DNA of 64,000 nucleotides. Origin: SZUA-309 sp965215995 (GTDB lineage Bacteria; Pseudomonadota; Gammaproteobacteria; Pseudomonadales; Azotimanducaceae). The stretch spans positions 682,001 through 746,000 of the forward strand of contig OZ244128.1 in assembly GCA_965215995.1 (NCBI GenBank), in the 5' to 3' direction. Below are positions 1 to 8,614 of this stretch, in pieces. A model generated the notes under the pieces. It did not search any database, was not told where the DNA came from, and saw only the letters and a program-made list of their open reading frames with translations. The position numbers were made by a program, and so were the translations under genes. Within the stretch, counting starts at the first letter, position 1. The number at the start of each line of letters is the position of its first letter.

Positions 1-756
1 CGCCTGCTCCGGCACATCGTTCCGGAGAACCGGCTGCGCCTGTACGACATGCGCGACGTGCTCAAGACCATTGCCGACAAGGGGTCGGTGCTGGAGATCC
101 GCGAGAAGTTCGGCATCGGGGTGATCACCGCCTTCATCAGGGTGGAAGGTCAGCCCATGGGCGTGATCGCTAACAATCCACATCACCTGGCCGGGGCCAT
201 AGACTCGGACGCGGCGGACAAGGGTGCACGCTTCATGCAGCTTTGCGATGCCTTCGATATCCCCATCCTGTCGCTGATGGATTGTCCAGGCATCATGGTC
301 GGACCGGACGTTGAGCGCACGGCACTGGTCCGGCACTCGGTCCGTATGTTCAACACCGGCGCCAACCTCACCACGCCGCTGTTCGGCGTCATCGTCCGCA
401 AGGCTTACGGCCTGGGCGTGCAGGCCATGTGTGGTGGCAGCGCCCTGGCCGGTTTCTTCACCGTTGCCTGGCCCACGGCGGAGTTTGCCGGCATGAACAT
501 CGAAGGCTCGGTGAAGCTCGGCTACCGTAAAGAACTCGCGGCGATCGAAGATCCCGAGGCACGCAAGCGGGAGTTCGATGAGCGGGTCGCCAGAGCCTAT
601 GAGAGTGGCAAGGCCGTGAACGCAGGCACCGGTGGCGGACTGGACGATGTCATCGACCCGGCCGAGACCCGCACCTGGCTTGCCCGGGCTCTGAAGCGTG
701 TGCCGACAGCGCCACCGAGAACGGAGAAGAAGTACCCCTACATCGACCCCTGGTAA
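1..756 (+). CDS. Biotin-dependent acyl-CoA carboxylase, carboxyl transferase subunit (5' truncated)
   Basis: This is the C-terminal 251 residues of a carboxyl transferase that would move CO2 from carboxybiotin to an acyl-CoA such as propionyl- or methylcrotonyl-CoA. The frame is open from base 1, so the gene starts upstream; the internal ATG at 49 is not the start. Visible family features are the VPENRL segment, the GGSALAG turn, and AWPTAEFAGMN followed by EGSVKLGYRKEL. The chain ends in a typical short tail (KKYPYIDPW). An acyl-CoA dehydrogenase follows 137 bases downstream on the same strand, which fits an acyl-CoA catabolic cluster. The acyl substrate cannot be read from this part alone. 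Confidence 0.88.
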   Translation, partial: RLLRHIVPENRLRLYDMRDVLKTIADKGSVLEIREKFGIGVITAFIRVEGQPMGVIANNPHHLAGAIDSDAADKGARFMQLCDAFDIPILSLMDCPGIMVGPDVERTALVRHSVRMFNTGANLTTPLFGVIVRKAYGLGVQAMCGGSALAGFFTVAWPTAEFAGMNIEGSVKLGYRKELAAIEDPEARKREFDERVARAYESGKAVNAGTGGGLDDVIDPAETRTWLARALKRVPTAPPRTEKKYPYIDPW

Positions 757-893
757 CCCGGAAAATCACCGCGGACAGGCGAGCTGGTCTGCCTTGATCC
801 GGATCGAATCCCCGCCCTGTGCTCGCCCGGCGAGTTCGACAGGGGGCGGGCGAGCCGCTAATGTGTGCGGTTTGATTTTCTGGGGATAAACCG

Positions 894-2075
894 TTGAGTG
901 AAGCAACCGAGTTCAGAGCCGAAGTGGCCGCCTGGCTGGCCGAAAACTGCCCGGAGGGCGCCCGTGGTCCGGGTCAGATCGCCACCGGCTCCACCAAAAT
1001 CACCCTGGAACCGGACGTGGCCGTGTGGCTGGAGCGGATGGCCGAGCGCGGCTGGACCGTACCTACCTGGCCTACCGAATACGGCGGCGGCGGCTTGAGC
1101 GCCGATCAGGCCAAGATCCTGTACGCCGAGATGTCCAAGATCAATGCCCGCTCGCCGCTGATGGGCATGGGTACCTCGATGATCGGCCCGACCCTGCTCG
1201 AGTACGGCACCGAAGACCAGAAGCAGCGCCACATACCGAAGATCGCTCGCGGTGAAGTCCAGTGGTGTCAGGGATATTCCGAGCCGAATGCCGGTTCTGA
1301 CCTGGCCTCCCTGAAAACCAGAGCCGTGGACAACGGCGACCACTACGTGATCAACGGTCAGAAGATCTGGACCTCCGGTGCGGCCACGGCCGACTGGATG
1401 TTCATCCTCGTGCGCACGGATCCGGATGCACCCAAGCACGACGGAATCAGCTTCATGCTGTTGACCATGGATCAGCCGGGTGTAACCACCAAGCCCATTC
1501 GCCTGATCTCAGGCTCCTCGCCTTTCTGCGAAACCTTCCTGGACGATGCCATCGCTCAGAAAGATGACCTGGTCGGCGAGCTGAACAAAGGGTGGACCGT
1601 CGGCAAGCGCCTGCTGCAGTTCGAGCGTTCCGGCATCGGTGGCCTCACCGGTGGTGCCAGCATCGCCGACCCGGCCAAGACTCTGGTGAAGGTGGCGAAG
1701 AAGTACATCGGCGAAGACAACGGTCAGATTGCAGACGATGCCCTACGATCGAAGGTGTTGAGGCTGAACATGACCCGCAAAGCGCTGAACTACACCGCCC
1801 AGCGCGTCAACGAAGAGAGCAAAGCCGGCACGCCTGGGGCTGCCACTTCCATCTTCAAACTGGTGGGCGCAACTCTGCAGCGCGATGGCGCGGATCTGAA
1901 GCGGAACCTGATGGGTTTCCGCGGCCTCGGCGCGCACGAGGAAGTAGGCTTCACGGCCGATGAGCTGAAGGCGACGGAAGAGTTCCTGCATCTGCGCACC
2001 ACCACCATCTACGGTGGCAGCAGCGAGATTCAGGCCAACATCATCGCCAAGCGCGTCCTGGGACTCCCCGAGTAG
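894..2075 (+). CDS. Acyl-CoA dehydrogenase (FadE-like)
   Basis: A 393-residue FAD-dependent acyl-CoA dehydrogenase that would introduce the alpha-beta double bond into an acyl-CoA. It has the signature CQGYSEPNAGSDLASL near residue 125, followed by NGQKIWTSGA. The C-terminal motif reads TIYGGSSEIQ before IIAKRVLGLP. The position that carries the catalytic Glu in MCAD-type enzymes (YEG) is Gly here, as in many FadE relatives of actinobacteria and proteobacteria, so the base may lie elsewhere. The start is TTG, with GGGGA about 9 bases upstream. It resembles the protein at 60633-61814 in length and N-terminus, so the two are likely paralogs. Confidence 0.93.
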   Translation: MSEATEFRAEVAAWLAENCPEGARGPGQIATGSTKITLEPDVAVWLERMAERGWTVPTWPTEYGGGGLSADQAKILYAEMSKINARSPLMGMGTSMIGPTLLEYGTEDQKQRHIPKIARGEVQWCQGYSEPNAGSDLASLKTRAVDNGDHYVINGQKIWTSGAATADWMFILVRTDPDAPKHDGISFMLLTMDQPGVTTKPIRLISGSSPFCETFLDDAIAQKDDLVGELNKGWTVGKRLLQFERSGIGGLTGGASIADPAKTLVKVAKKYIGEDNGQIADDALRSKVLRLNMTRKALNYTAQRVNEESKAGTPGAATSIFKLVGATLQRDGADLKRNLMGFRGLGAHEEVGFTADELKATEEFLHLRTTTIYGGSSEIQANIIAKRVLGLPE

Positions 2076-2133
2076 CCTCCTGGCCTCTTCAGACGCCTTC
2101 GAACTCAGGACAAAGCTGGAGAGACCGTACGAA

Positions 2134-2166
2134 GTTCACGCCCCTGATCAGCCAGGGTGCGTGAAC
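2134..2166. terminator. Hairpin between convergent genes, possible bidirectional terminator
   Basis: Arms GTTCACGC and GCGTGAAC pair perfectly. Inside them CCCTG pairs with CAGGG around an ATCAGC loop, with one bulged T. It lies between the convergent stops at 2075 and 2186. There is no T-run on either side, so a terminator role is inferred from position and structure only; it could also be a repeat-type hairpin. Confidence 0.45.
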
Positions 2167-2185
2167 CGAACGGCTACGACCTGCT

Positions 2186-2452
2186 TCAGTCCAAAGACTT
2201 CCGTATCCGTTTGTAGGCGTTGCCGATCTCTTCCGCCAGCTGCTTACCAGCCGCGGCGACGTCATCACCCGCATCTGCCGCAGCCTCACCCACCTGCTTC
2301 ATGCGGGACTCCAGATGCTCCCAGCGCTTCTCCACCTCCTCCCATTCGTCCTTCGCTTCCGCTTTCAGCAGGTGCAGTTGCACCCGGAGCTCGTCGCGCT
2401 CCGTCTTCAGCTTATCGAGAATTTCTTCCATCTTGTCATCGAGATCACTCAT
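2186..2452 (-). CDS. Small charged coiled-coil protein, unknown function
   Basis: An 88-residue, very polar and largely alpha-helical protein (MSDLDDKMEEILDKL...), with heptad-like spacing through most of its length and no signal peptide or cysteine. It begins 12 bases beyond the stop of the CzcA-like gene on the same strand, so it may be the last gene of that operon. I do not recognise a family; short soluble coiled-coil proteins of this kind are often mistaken for stress proteins. The ATG start and coding character look sound. Confidence 0.65.
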   Translation of the reverse strand: MSDLDDKMEEILDKLKTERDELRVQLHLLKAEAKDEWEEVEKRWEHLESRMKQVGEAAADAGDDVAAAGKQLAEEIGNAYKRIRKSLD

Positions 2453-2464
2453 ATCGCTTCCTTT

Positions 2465-5400
2465 TCAATTGTGATCACCCCGCTCCCTGGCATCATTTTC
2501 TCCACCAGCCGCTGCACCGTGCAAGACCCGGTACAGTGCTGGAATTACGATGAGGGTTAGAAGTGTTGAAGAGAGAATGCCGCCGATCACTACTGTCGCC
2601 AGCGGTCGCTGAACTTCCGAGCCGACGCCGGTATTGAAGGCCATGGGCACGAAACCGAGCGAGGCCACCAGCGCCGTCATCAGCACAGGCCGCAGCCGGG
2701 TCAAGGCACCGTCAATGATGGCAGTCTCCAGTGGTATGCCTGCCTTGCGCAAATCACGTATGAAGGACACCAGCACCAGCCCATTCAGCACCGCAATGCC
2801 GGACAAGGCGATGAAACCCACCGCTGCGGAGATCGACAGCGGTATGCCACGCAAGATGAGCGCCAGCACGCCGCCGGTCAGTGCCAGCGGCACCCCGGCA
2901 TAGATGATCCCGGCATCGCGAACAGAACCGAGTGCCACCACCAACGCCGCTAGGATGAACAGCAGGGTAACCGGAATCACCACCGCCAACCGCTCACTGG
3001 CGGATGTGAGATTGCGATAGGTTCCACCGTACTCGATCCAGTAACCGGCCGGCATCACATCAAGCGCAGCCACCGTGCGCTGCACATCGGCCACGAAGGT
3101 GCCCAGATCGCGGCCCCGGACGTTCGCCGTCACCACCACACGGCGTTTGCCGTTTTCCCGATTTACCTGATTGAGGCCTTCACGGATCTCCAGTCGAGCA
3201 AGCTCGCCCAGGGGGACATAGCCCCCGTCCGCCAGAGGCACCGGCAGCACCGACCAGCCTTCCGGGTTCGCTCGCAGCGCCTCGGGTAGACGGAGCACGA
3301 TATCGGCACGCCGATCGCCTTCATACAGCTGGCTCACGGCTCTGCCACCAAGCCCGACCGAAACCAGATCCTGCAGCTCAGCCAGGCTGACCCCATATCG
3401 GGCGAGTGCGTTTCGATCGGGCACCAGCGTCAGCACCGGCAGTCCCGTGGTCTGCTCCATAGCCACGTCAGCCGCGCCGGGTATGCCCGCGACGGCTGCT
3501 TCGATGGCGTTGCCGGCCTCGTTCAACACTTCGAAATCATCACCGAAAAGCTTGATCGCAAGCTGGGCGCGCACTCCCGCCAACAGCTCGTTGAAGCGCA
3601 TTTCGATGGGTTGCAGATACTCGTACTGATTACCGGGCACACGTTCAACGAGGTCAGCCACTTCGGCGACGAGGGCCTCTTTACTCTGGTCCGGATCCGG
3701 CCACAACGCACGATCTTTGAGCATGATGAAGGTATCCGCCATGCTCGGCGACATGGGATCCGTAGCGATCTCCCCGGACCCGATCCGGGAGAAAACCCGC
3801 TCCACTTGAGGCATCTCAGCGACGATTTCTTCCAGACCGGTCTGCATCTCGATAGCCTGCCCCAGCGAGGTACCCGGTATCCGCAGGGCATGCATAGTGA
3901 TGTCGCCTTCATCCAGACTCGGGATGAATTCGGTGCCGAGACGGGAAGCTTGCCAGATGGACATCACTACCAACAGCAGACCGATCCCGAGCACCGCAAA
4001 CCGGTAGCGAAGGGCGATCAGCAGGAGTGGCCGGTAGCCCGCTTTGAGCCCATCAAGGACGGGATTGCCGGACTCTCTGACCTGCCCCCTGAACAGCAGG
4101 GCCACTGCCGCCGGCACGAAGGTAACGGACAGGAGCATAGCGGCGAGTAGCGCCATCACCACCGTGATCGCCATAGGGTGGAACATCTTTCCTTCGACAC
4201 CGGACAGACTGAAGATCGGCAGATACACGGCGGTAATGATGAACACGCCGAACAGCGCCGGACGAATGACTTCGCGCGTCGCGTCGAAAACGATGCGCAG
4301 CCGATCCTCGAGCAGGTCAGCGCCACCGCCCTCCATCCCAAGCCGACGCAGGCAGTTCTCAACGATGATCACCGCACCGTCCACGATCAGTCCGAAATCC
4401 AGCGCGCCAAGGCTCATCAGATTGGCGCTGACCCCGGCCTGCACCATCCCTGTCACCGTCATCAGCGTGGCGATGGGTATCACCGCCGCAGTCAGCAGCG
4501 CAGCGCGCACGTTCCTCAGGAACAGAAAGAGCACGATCATCACCAGGATGGCTGCCTCGAACAGATTCGTCCTGATGGTGGTCAACGTGTCGTCAACAAG
4601 CTCGGTCCGGTCATAGACCGGGTTGAGGCTGATCCCGGCAGGCAAGGTCGGCGCAATCTCCTCGATCCGTTCTGCCACCGCCCGTGCCACGGTCCGGCTG
4701 TTCTCACCCATGAGCATGAACACGGTGGACAGGACCACCTCCTCACCGGCTTGAGTTGCCGCACCCGCCCGCAGCTCGCGGCCCAGGCCGACTTCTGCAA
4801 CCTCGCCGAGCAGCAGGGGCACGCCATCATGGCTGGATACGGGAATCGCAGCCAGCGCTGCCATGTCTTCGACCAGTCCCGGCACTCGAATCAGCCACTG
4901 CGCACCGGCGCTTTCGATGAAACCCGCACCCTGGTTGCTGTTGTGCCGCGCAATGGCAGTGGTCAGATCATCGAACGTCAACCCGGCCGCCAGCAGCCTG
5001 GCAGGATCCGGTGCCACCTGGATTTCGCGCTTGAAGCCACCGATTGGATTCACCTCCACCACTCCCTTCACGCGCAGGAGCTGCGGCTTGACGATCCAGT
5101 CATGCACGGTTCGAAGATCCATCGGCGTGATTGGCGAACCATCCGCGTTGACCGCCCCCGGCTGGGCGTCGATGGTGAACATGAAGATCTCGCCTAGCCC
5201 GGTGGCGATGGGGCCCAGTTCGGGTTCAACCCCGTCGGGCAGGTCTGCTCGGGCTGCGACCAATCGTTCGCTCACCTGCTGACGTGCGAAGTAGATGTCG
5301 GTTCCCTCTTCGAAGATCACCGTGATCTGCGCCAGACCGTAACGAGAAAAGGAGCGTGTGCTCAGCAGACGCGGCATGCCCGCCATGGCATTCTCGAGAG

Positions 5401-5602
5401 AAAAAGTAATGCGCTGCTCGACCTCCAACGGGGTGAACCCAGGCGCCGGCACGTTGACAACCACCTGGACGTTGGTGATGTCCGGCACCGCATCGATGGG
5501 CAGGCGGGTGAAATTCCACACCCCCAGCCCCGCCAGCATCAACACCAGGAAGCAGATCACGCCCCGTCGGGCGACTGAAAGCTTTAGAATCAGATCAAGC
5601 AC
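2465..5602 (-). CDS. czcA: Heavy-metal efflux RND pump, CzcA-like
   Basis: A 1045-residue inner-membrane RND proton antiporter, close to full length for heavy-metal efflux pumps. The N-terminus (LSVARRGVICFLVLMLAGLGVWNF as a first membrane helix, then a periplasmic loop with P-D-I-T-N) is typical. Helix 4 carries DFGLIVDGAVIIVEN. That DFG...DGA...EN pattern is the CzcA/CnrA type (zinc, cobalt, cadmium or nickel), not the CusA copper/silver type. It starts with GTG and lies 11 bases after the adaptor gene, completing an outer membrane-adaptor-pump order. Exact metal specificity is inferred only from the helix-4 motif. Confidence 0.93.
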   Translation of the reverse strand: MLDLILKLSVARRGVICFLVLMLAGLGVWNFTRLPIDAVPDITNVQVVVNVPAPGFTPLEVEQRITFSLENAMAGMPRLLSTRSFSRYGLAQITVIFEEGTDIYFARQQVSERLVAARADLPDGVEPELGPIATGLGEIFMFTIDAQPGAVNADGSPITPMDLRTVHDWIVKPQLLRVKGVVEVNPIGGFKREIQVAPDPARLLAAGLTFDDLTTAIARHNSNQGAGFIESAGAQWLIRVPGLVEDMAALAAIPVSSHDGVPLLLGEVAEVGLGRELRAGAATQAGEEVVLSTVFMLMGENSRTVARAVAERIEEIAPTLPAGISLNPVYDRTELVDDTLTTIRTNLFEAAILVMIVLFLFLRNVRAALLTAAVIPIATLMTVTGMVQAGVSANLMSLGALDFGLIVDGAVIIVENCLRRLGMEGGGADLLEDRLRIVFDATREVIRPALFGVFIITAVYLPIFSLSGVEGKMFHPMAITVVMALLAAMLLSVTFVPAAVALLFRGQVRESGNPVLDGLKAGYRPLLLIALRYRFAVLGIGLLLVVMSIWQASRLGTEFIPSLDEGDITMHALRIPGTSLGQAIEMQTGLEEIVAEMPQVERVFSRIGSGEIATDPMSPSMADTFIMLKDRALWPDPDQSKEALVAEVADLVERVPGNQYEYLQPIEMRFNELLAGVRAQLAIKLFGDDFEVLNEAGNAIEAAVAGIPGAADVAMEQTTGLPVLTLVPDRNALARYGVSLAELQDLVSVGLGGRAVSQLYEGDRRADIVLRLPEALRANPEGWSVLPVPLADGGYVPLGELARLEIREGLNQVNRENGKRRVVVTANVRGRDLGTFVADVQRTVAALDVMPAGYWIEYGGTYRNLTSASERLAVVIPVTLLFILAALVVALGSVRDAGIIYAGVPLALTGGVLALILRGIPLSISAAVGFIALSGIAVLNGLVLVSFIRDLRKAGIPLETAIIDGALTRLRPVLMTALVASLGFVPMAFNTGVGSEVQRPLATVVIGGILSSTLLTLIVIPALYRVLHGAAAGGENDARERGDHN

Positions 5603-5613
5603 GCCTCGCTCCC

Positions 5614-6825
5614 CTAGTGATCGTGAGACGCACTGTCTTTGTCGATATCTGCTTTGACGAGGTAGCTGTTCTCGGCAACGTAGACATCCCCAGCATTCAA
5701 TCCGCCAAGCACCTCAACCCACTCATCGTCTTCGCGACCGAGAGTCAGCATTCTGACTTCGTATACGTCGCTCACCTGACGATAGACAACGGTACGGCCT
5801 CTGTAGCTCTGCAGGGCGCTCCGTCGCACCGCTAGATCAACCTCGTCCCGTGCGACGGTCACCTGCCCTTTCAAGTGCATACCGGGGAGCAGCGATCCGT
5901 CCGGGTTCTCCAGCTCGACCCTGGCCAGCACGGACTGATCCTCCTCTGCCTCCAGGGCAAGCCAGCTCACCACACCCTGGCCAAGCCGCGCTCCGGCAGC
6001 GCTTTGCACGAAAACATCCTGGCCGATCCGGACATCTGATCGATCACCGGGAAATATCTTGAACAGTGCCCAGACCCGCTCCAGATCGACGATTCGGAAC
6101 AGCGTTCTTTCCGCTGTCTGTTCCCCCACGTTGGCCAGGCGTTCAACCACCACGCCACCAGCGGGTGCGGTGATCGAGTACGACTTCAGGCTCTCATCGC
6201 TCTCCACACGAGCCAACTCCGCACCGGCCGCGACGCGCTCACCCGGTTGCACGGACATCGAGCGGATGACTCCCGGGAAGCGAGCCTCAACCAGCCATGT
6301 TCGAGACGGATCAGCGACCACCATTCCGAAGACCTGCAGGGTCTCATTGATCACCGCGGGTCCAGCCGTGGCGACAGCCAGGCCGAATTTTTCCGCCATC
6401 TCCGGTTGAATCCGGGTTCGACCTTCCAGGCTCTCGTAGCGCCAACGATGAGTCTTTCCGTCGTGCACGAGCGAGACGTTGACTTCGAACGAATGCGGTT
6501 CACGGACGGCGGCATCACTGATGAGCGTGTCTCCTACGGGCCGAAATCCAATGACTTCCTGCTCACCCCCGAGACGACTGAGGGTCACGATCAGTTCAAC
6601 GGTGTCTGGCGCCAGCAACAGCCCATCCTGCCGAACCCAGGCTTTGAACTCCGGTGACCCGGTCGATTCTTCGATAAGGAGCTCCAACGAAACATCGTCC
6701 TTCTCGAGCAATCTGCCGCCCTGCTGGCCGGAACGTTCTTCCTCATCGTGGTGTGATATTTCACCCACGCCGGGCGTACAGCCAAACGCAGCTAACAGCA
6801 CAACAAACAGATAGACAGCTCTCAT
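5614..6825 (-). CDS. czcB: RND efflux periplasmic adaptor, CzcB-like lipoprotein
   Basis: A 403-residue membrane-fusion protein linking the pump to the outer-membrane channel. The N-terminus is a lipoprotein signal with Cys at residue 16 in LAAFGC. A lipoyl/barrel-sandwich half-motif (ITAPAGGVVVERLANVGE) and a beta-barrel region follow. Acidic and His-rich stretches occur near the N-terminus (SHHDEEE) and at the very C-terminus (SHDH) and may bind metal. The stop of the upstream TolC-like gene and this ATG share bases as TGATG, so translation is probably coupled. Confidence 0.9.
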   Translation of the reverse strand: MRAVYLFVVLLAAFGCTPGVGEISHHDEEERSGQQGGRLLEKDDVSLELLIEESTGSPEFKAWVRQDGLLLAPDTVELIVTLSRLGGEQEVIGFRPVGDTLISDAAVREPHSFEVNVSLVHDGKTHRWRYESLEGRTRIQPEMAEKFGLAVATAGPAVINETLQVFGMVVADPSRTWLVEARFPGVIRSMSVQPGERVAAGAELARVESDESLKSYSITAPAGGVVVERLANVGEQTAERTLFRIVDLERVWALFKIFPGDRSDVRIGQDVFVQSAAGARLGQGVVSWLALEAEEDQSVLARVELENPDGSLLPGMHLKGQVTVARDEVDLAVRRSALQSYRGRTVVYRQVSDVYEVRMLTLGREDDEWVEVLGGLNAGDVYVAENSYLVKADIDKDSASHDH

Positions 6826-8120
6826 CAGGAATTCTCCCCGCTTACACCCGCACTCGCGCCGACGGCTTTACCGGTCAGACGCTCGATGGCCACGCGATTG
6901 ATCTGACCCAGGTAGTTCTCTTCCAGAAAAGCCTGCCGGGCTTCGAGCAGGGTCAGTTGCGCCTGGCGAAGCTCGAAGTAGCTGAACCGACCGGCGGCGT
7001 GTGCCGCAGAAGCATCGCTTAACACGGATTCAAGCAGCGGGATCACCTCGGCACCGATCGCGGCTGCCCGATGCAGGTTGTGGCTGAGCTCCTGATACAG
7101 ACGGTATAGGGTCGTCTCGATCTCGACCCGACGCGCGACCAGCTCAGCATCTGCCAGTGCCGCTTCGGCACGGGCGGCTTCGATCCGGCCGCGATTGGGG
7201 TTGGCACGACCCACCGGCATCGTCACCCCGGCGACAAAGGCGACCTCATCGGTCGTGCCCAGATATCTAGCACCGGTGCGCAGCAACCAGTCCTGCCTGG
7301 ACTGAGCCTCGGCAAGCTTGAGTTCCGCCCGCTTCACCCGGCCGCGGCTCATGTACTGGTTGATCATCGGCGAAGCGGCCACGCTGGCCAGCAACTCAGC
7401 GTAGCTGACGAGGGGCGGATGGCTAATCAGGTCGCCTTCAACCGTCACGAAATCCGGACTGCCAGCAGCCCAGCGGGATGCCAGCGTCTGCCTCGACACC
7501 AACAGTTCGTGCGATACGTCTTCCTCTGCCAGGCGATGCCAGGCCAGGTCGGCCTCGGCTCTGGCCAGATCAATCGCCGAAGAGCGCCCGACCCTGACCC
7601 GTTCCGCCACCACAGAGCGGGCCTCATCGGCGAGACGAACGGCCTCCGCAGCCAGCTGCAGGCGTTCCTGATCCATGAGCACTTCGAGAAAGGCATCCGC
7701 TGTATCCGCGGCCACTTCCAGCCGGCGCAACTCGGCGGCCACGCTGGTCGCATCGAGTGCTGCTTGTGCAGCGCTCTGACGATTCTGCCGTTTGCCCCGC
7801 TCGAGCACCCAGACCAGGCTCAAGGTCGATTCCGAGTGTGAAAAGCCTTGGTAGAAGTCGGAACCGATAAAGTTTTCCACTTCAAGATCGAGCCCAACTC
7901 TGGGCCTCATGCCTGCCTGACGCAGATGTCCGGACTCGATCTGCTGCTCATGTTTGGAGATTGCCAGCTCTGGATTGCTGGCCAGTGCGCGCTCGATGGC
8001 CAACGTCAGCGTTAATGCCGGACGTTCCTCAGGCCAGGCTTCCATCGAACACAAACTCAACAGGATGAAAAGGCTCAGAACTCTCAGAACCCCAACTCGA
8101 TACGTGAGTTCTGCCCACAT
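6825..8120 (-). CDS. czcC: TolC-family outer-membrane channel, CzcC-like
   Basis: A 431-residue outer-membrane efflux protein with the repeated long helices of the TolC family (ALASNPELAISKHEQQIESG near the N-terminus, then Ala/Glu/Leu-rich helices). I chose ATG at 8120 rather than the upstream TTG at 8144 because AAGGAG lies eight bases before it and it starts directly at a signal peptide (MWAELTYRVGVLRVLSLFILL). It is the first gene of the C-B-A set and overlaps the adaptor start by one base. Confidence 0.9.
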   Translation of the reverse strand: MWAELTYRVGVLRVLSLFILLSLCSMEAWPEERPALTLTLAIERALASNPELAISKHEQQIESGHLRQAGMRPRVGLDLEVENFIGSDFYQGFSHSESTLSLVWVLERGKRQNRQSAAQAALDATSVAAELRRLEVAADTADAFLEVLMDQERLQLAAEAVRLADEARSVVAERVRVGRSSAIDLARAEADLAWHRLAEEDVSHELLVSRQTLASRWAAGSPDFVTVEGDLISHPPLVSYAELLASVAASPMINQYMSRGRVKRAELKLAEAQSRQDWLLRTGARYLGTTDEVAFVAGVTMPVGRANPNRGRIEAARAEAALADAELVARRVEIETTLYRLYQELSHNLHRAAAIGAEVIPLLESVLSDASAAHAAGRFSYFELRQAQLTLLEARQAFLEENYLGQINRVAIERLTGKAVGASAGVSGENS

Positions 8121-8197
8121 ACCCAAAACTCCTTCGCGCTCCAAGGCGCAACCACAAAACGACGGCTGCCGAAGGCAGCGTTCTCAGCTAAGTGAGT

Positions 8198-8554
8198 TCA
8201 GGTAGCAAGAGGAGGCGCACGCAAAGGAGGACGCCAGCGGAACTGGCGACGGCGTGCGGCAGATGGTTCGGTTGAATGGCTGAGAATCCAACGGTGGACG
8301 TACGGCACGAGAAGCAGCAGTCCGAGCACGGGCAACAGGAAGATGAGCTTCGCCCATAGCGTACCGAGCTCGAAAATGGTCACGTCCACGTCCGTTGAAT
8401 GATCATGGCCGTCCGGATCCGCGTCATGAACGTGCTCTGCATGCAGTTGCATGCCATCGGTGTGGACGTTGGCATGCAGATGCAAACCCGCGCTCTGCAG
8501 CGCCAGCAGCGCAACTGTCGAGAGCATCAGAATGAAACCGGTAAATCGGCGCAT
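8198..8554 (-). CDS. His-rich small membrane protein upstream of czcCBA (CzcI-like)
   Basis: About 118 residues: an N-terminal hydrophobic segment (FILMLSTVALLALQSAG), a loop rich in His and Asp (HLHANVHTDG, HAEHVHDADPDGHDH), a second membrane helix (KLIFLLPVLGLLLLVPYV) and a basic, Arg-rich tail. The frame allows an earlier ATG at 8584; 8554 places the signal-like helix at the N-terminus. Its position before the efflux genes and its metal-ligand residues suggest metal binding or sensing in the periplasm, like the small CzcI/CnrY-type proteins of other czc loci. That function is inferred, not seen. Confidence 0.7.
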   Translation of the reverse strand: MRRFTGFILMLSTVALLALQSAGLHLHANVHTDGMQLHAEHVHDADPDGHDHSTDVDVTIFELGTLWAKLIFLLPVLGLLLLVPYVHRWILSHSTEPSAARRRQFRWRPPLRAPPLAT

Positions 8555-8614
8555 TCTCGGACTATAAGCAGGATTCTCGACCATGTCCCTAAGGGAAGGC
8601 CGAAGGAGCGAGAC

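Noticed and set aside
4178..5197. 339-codon plus-strand open frame inside the CzcA gene
   Set aside because: It is rich in His, Gln and Arg and antisense to conserved pump motifs, typical of a high-GC shadow frame.
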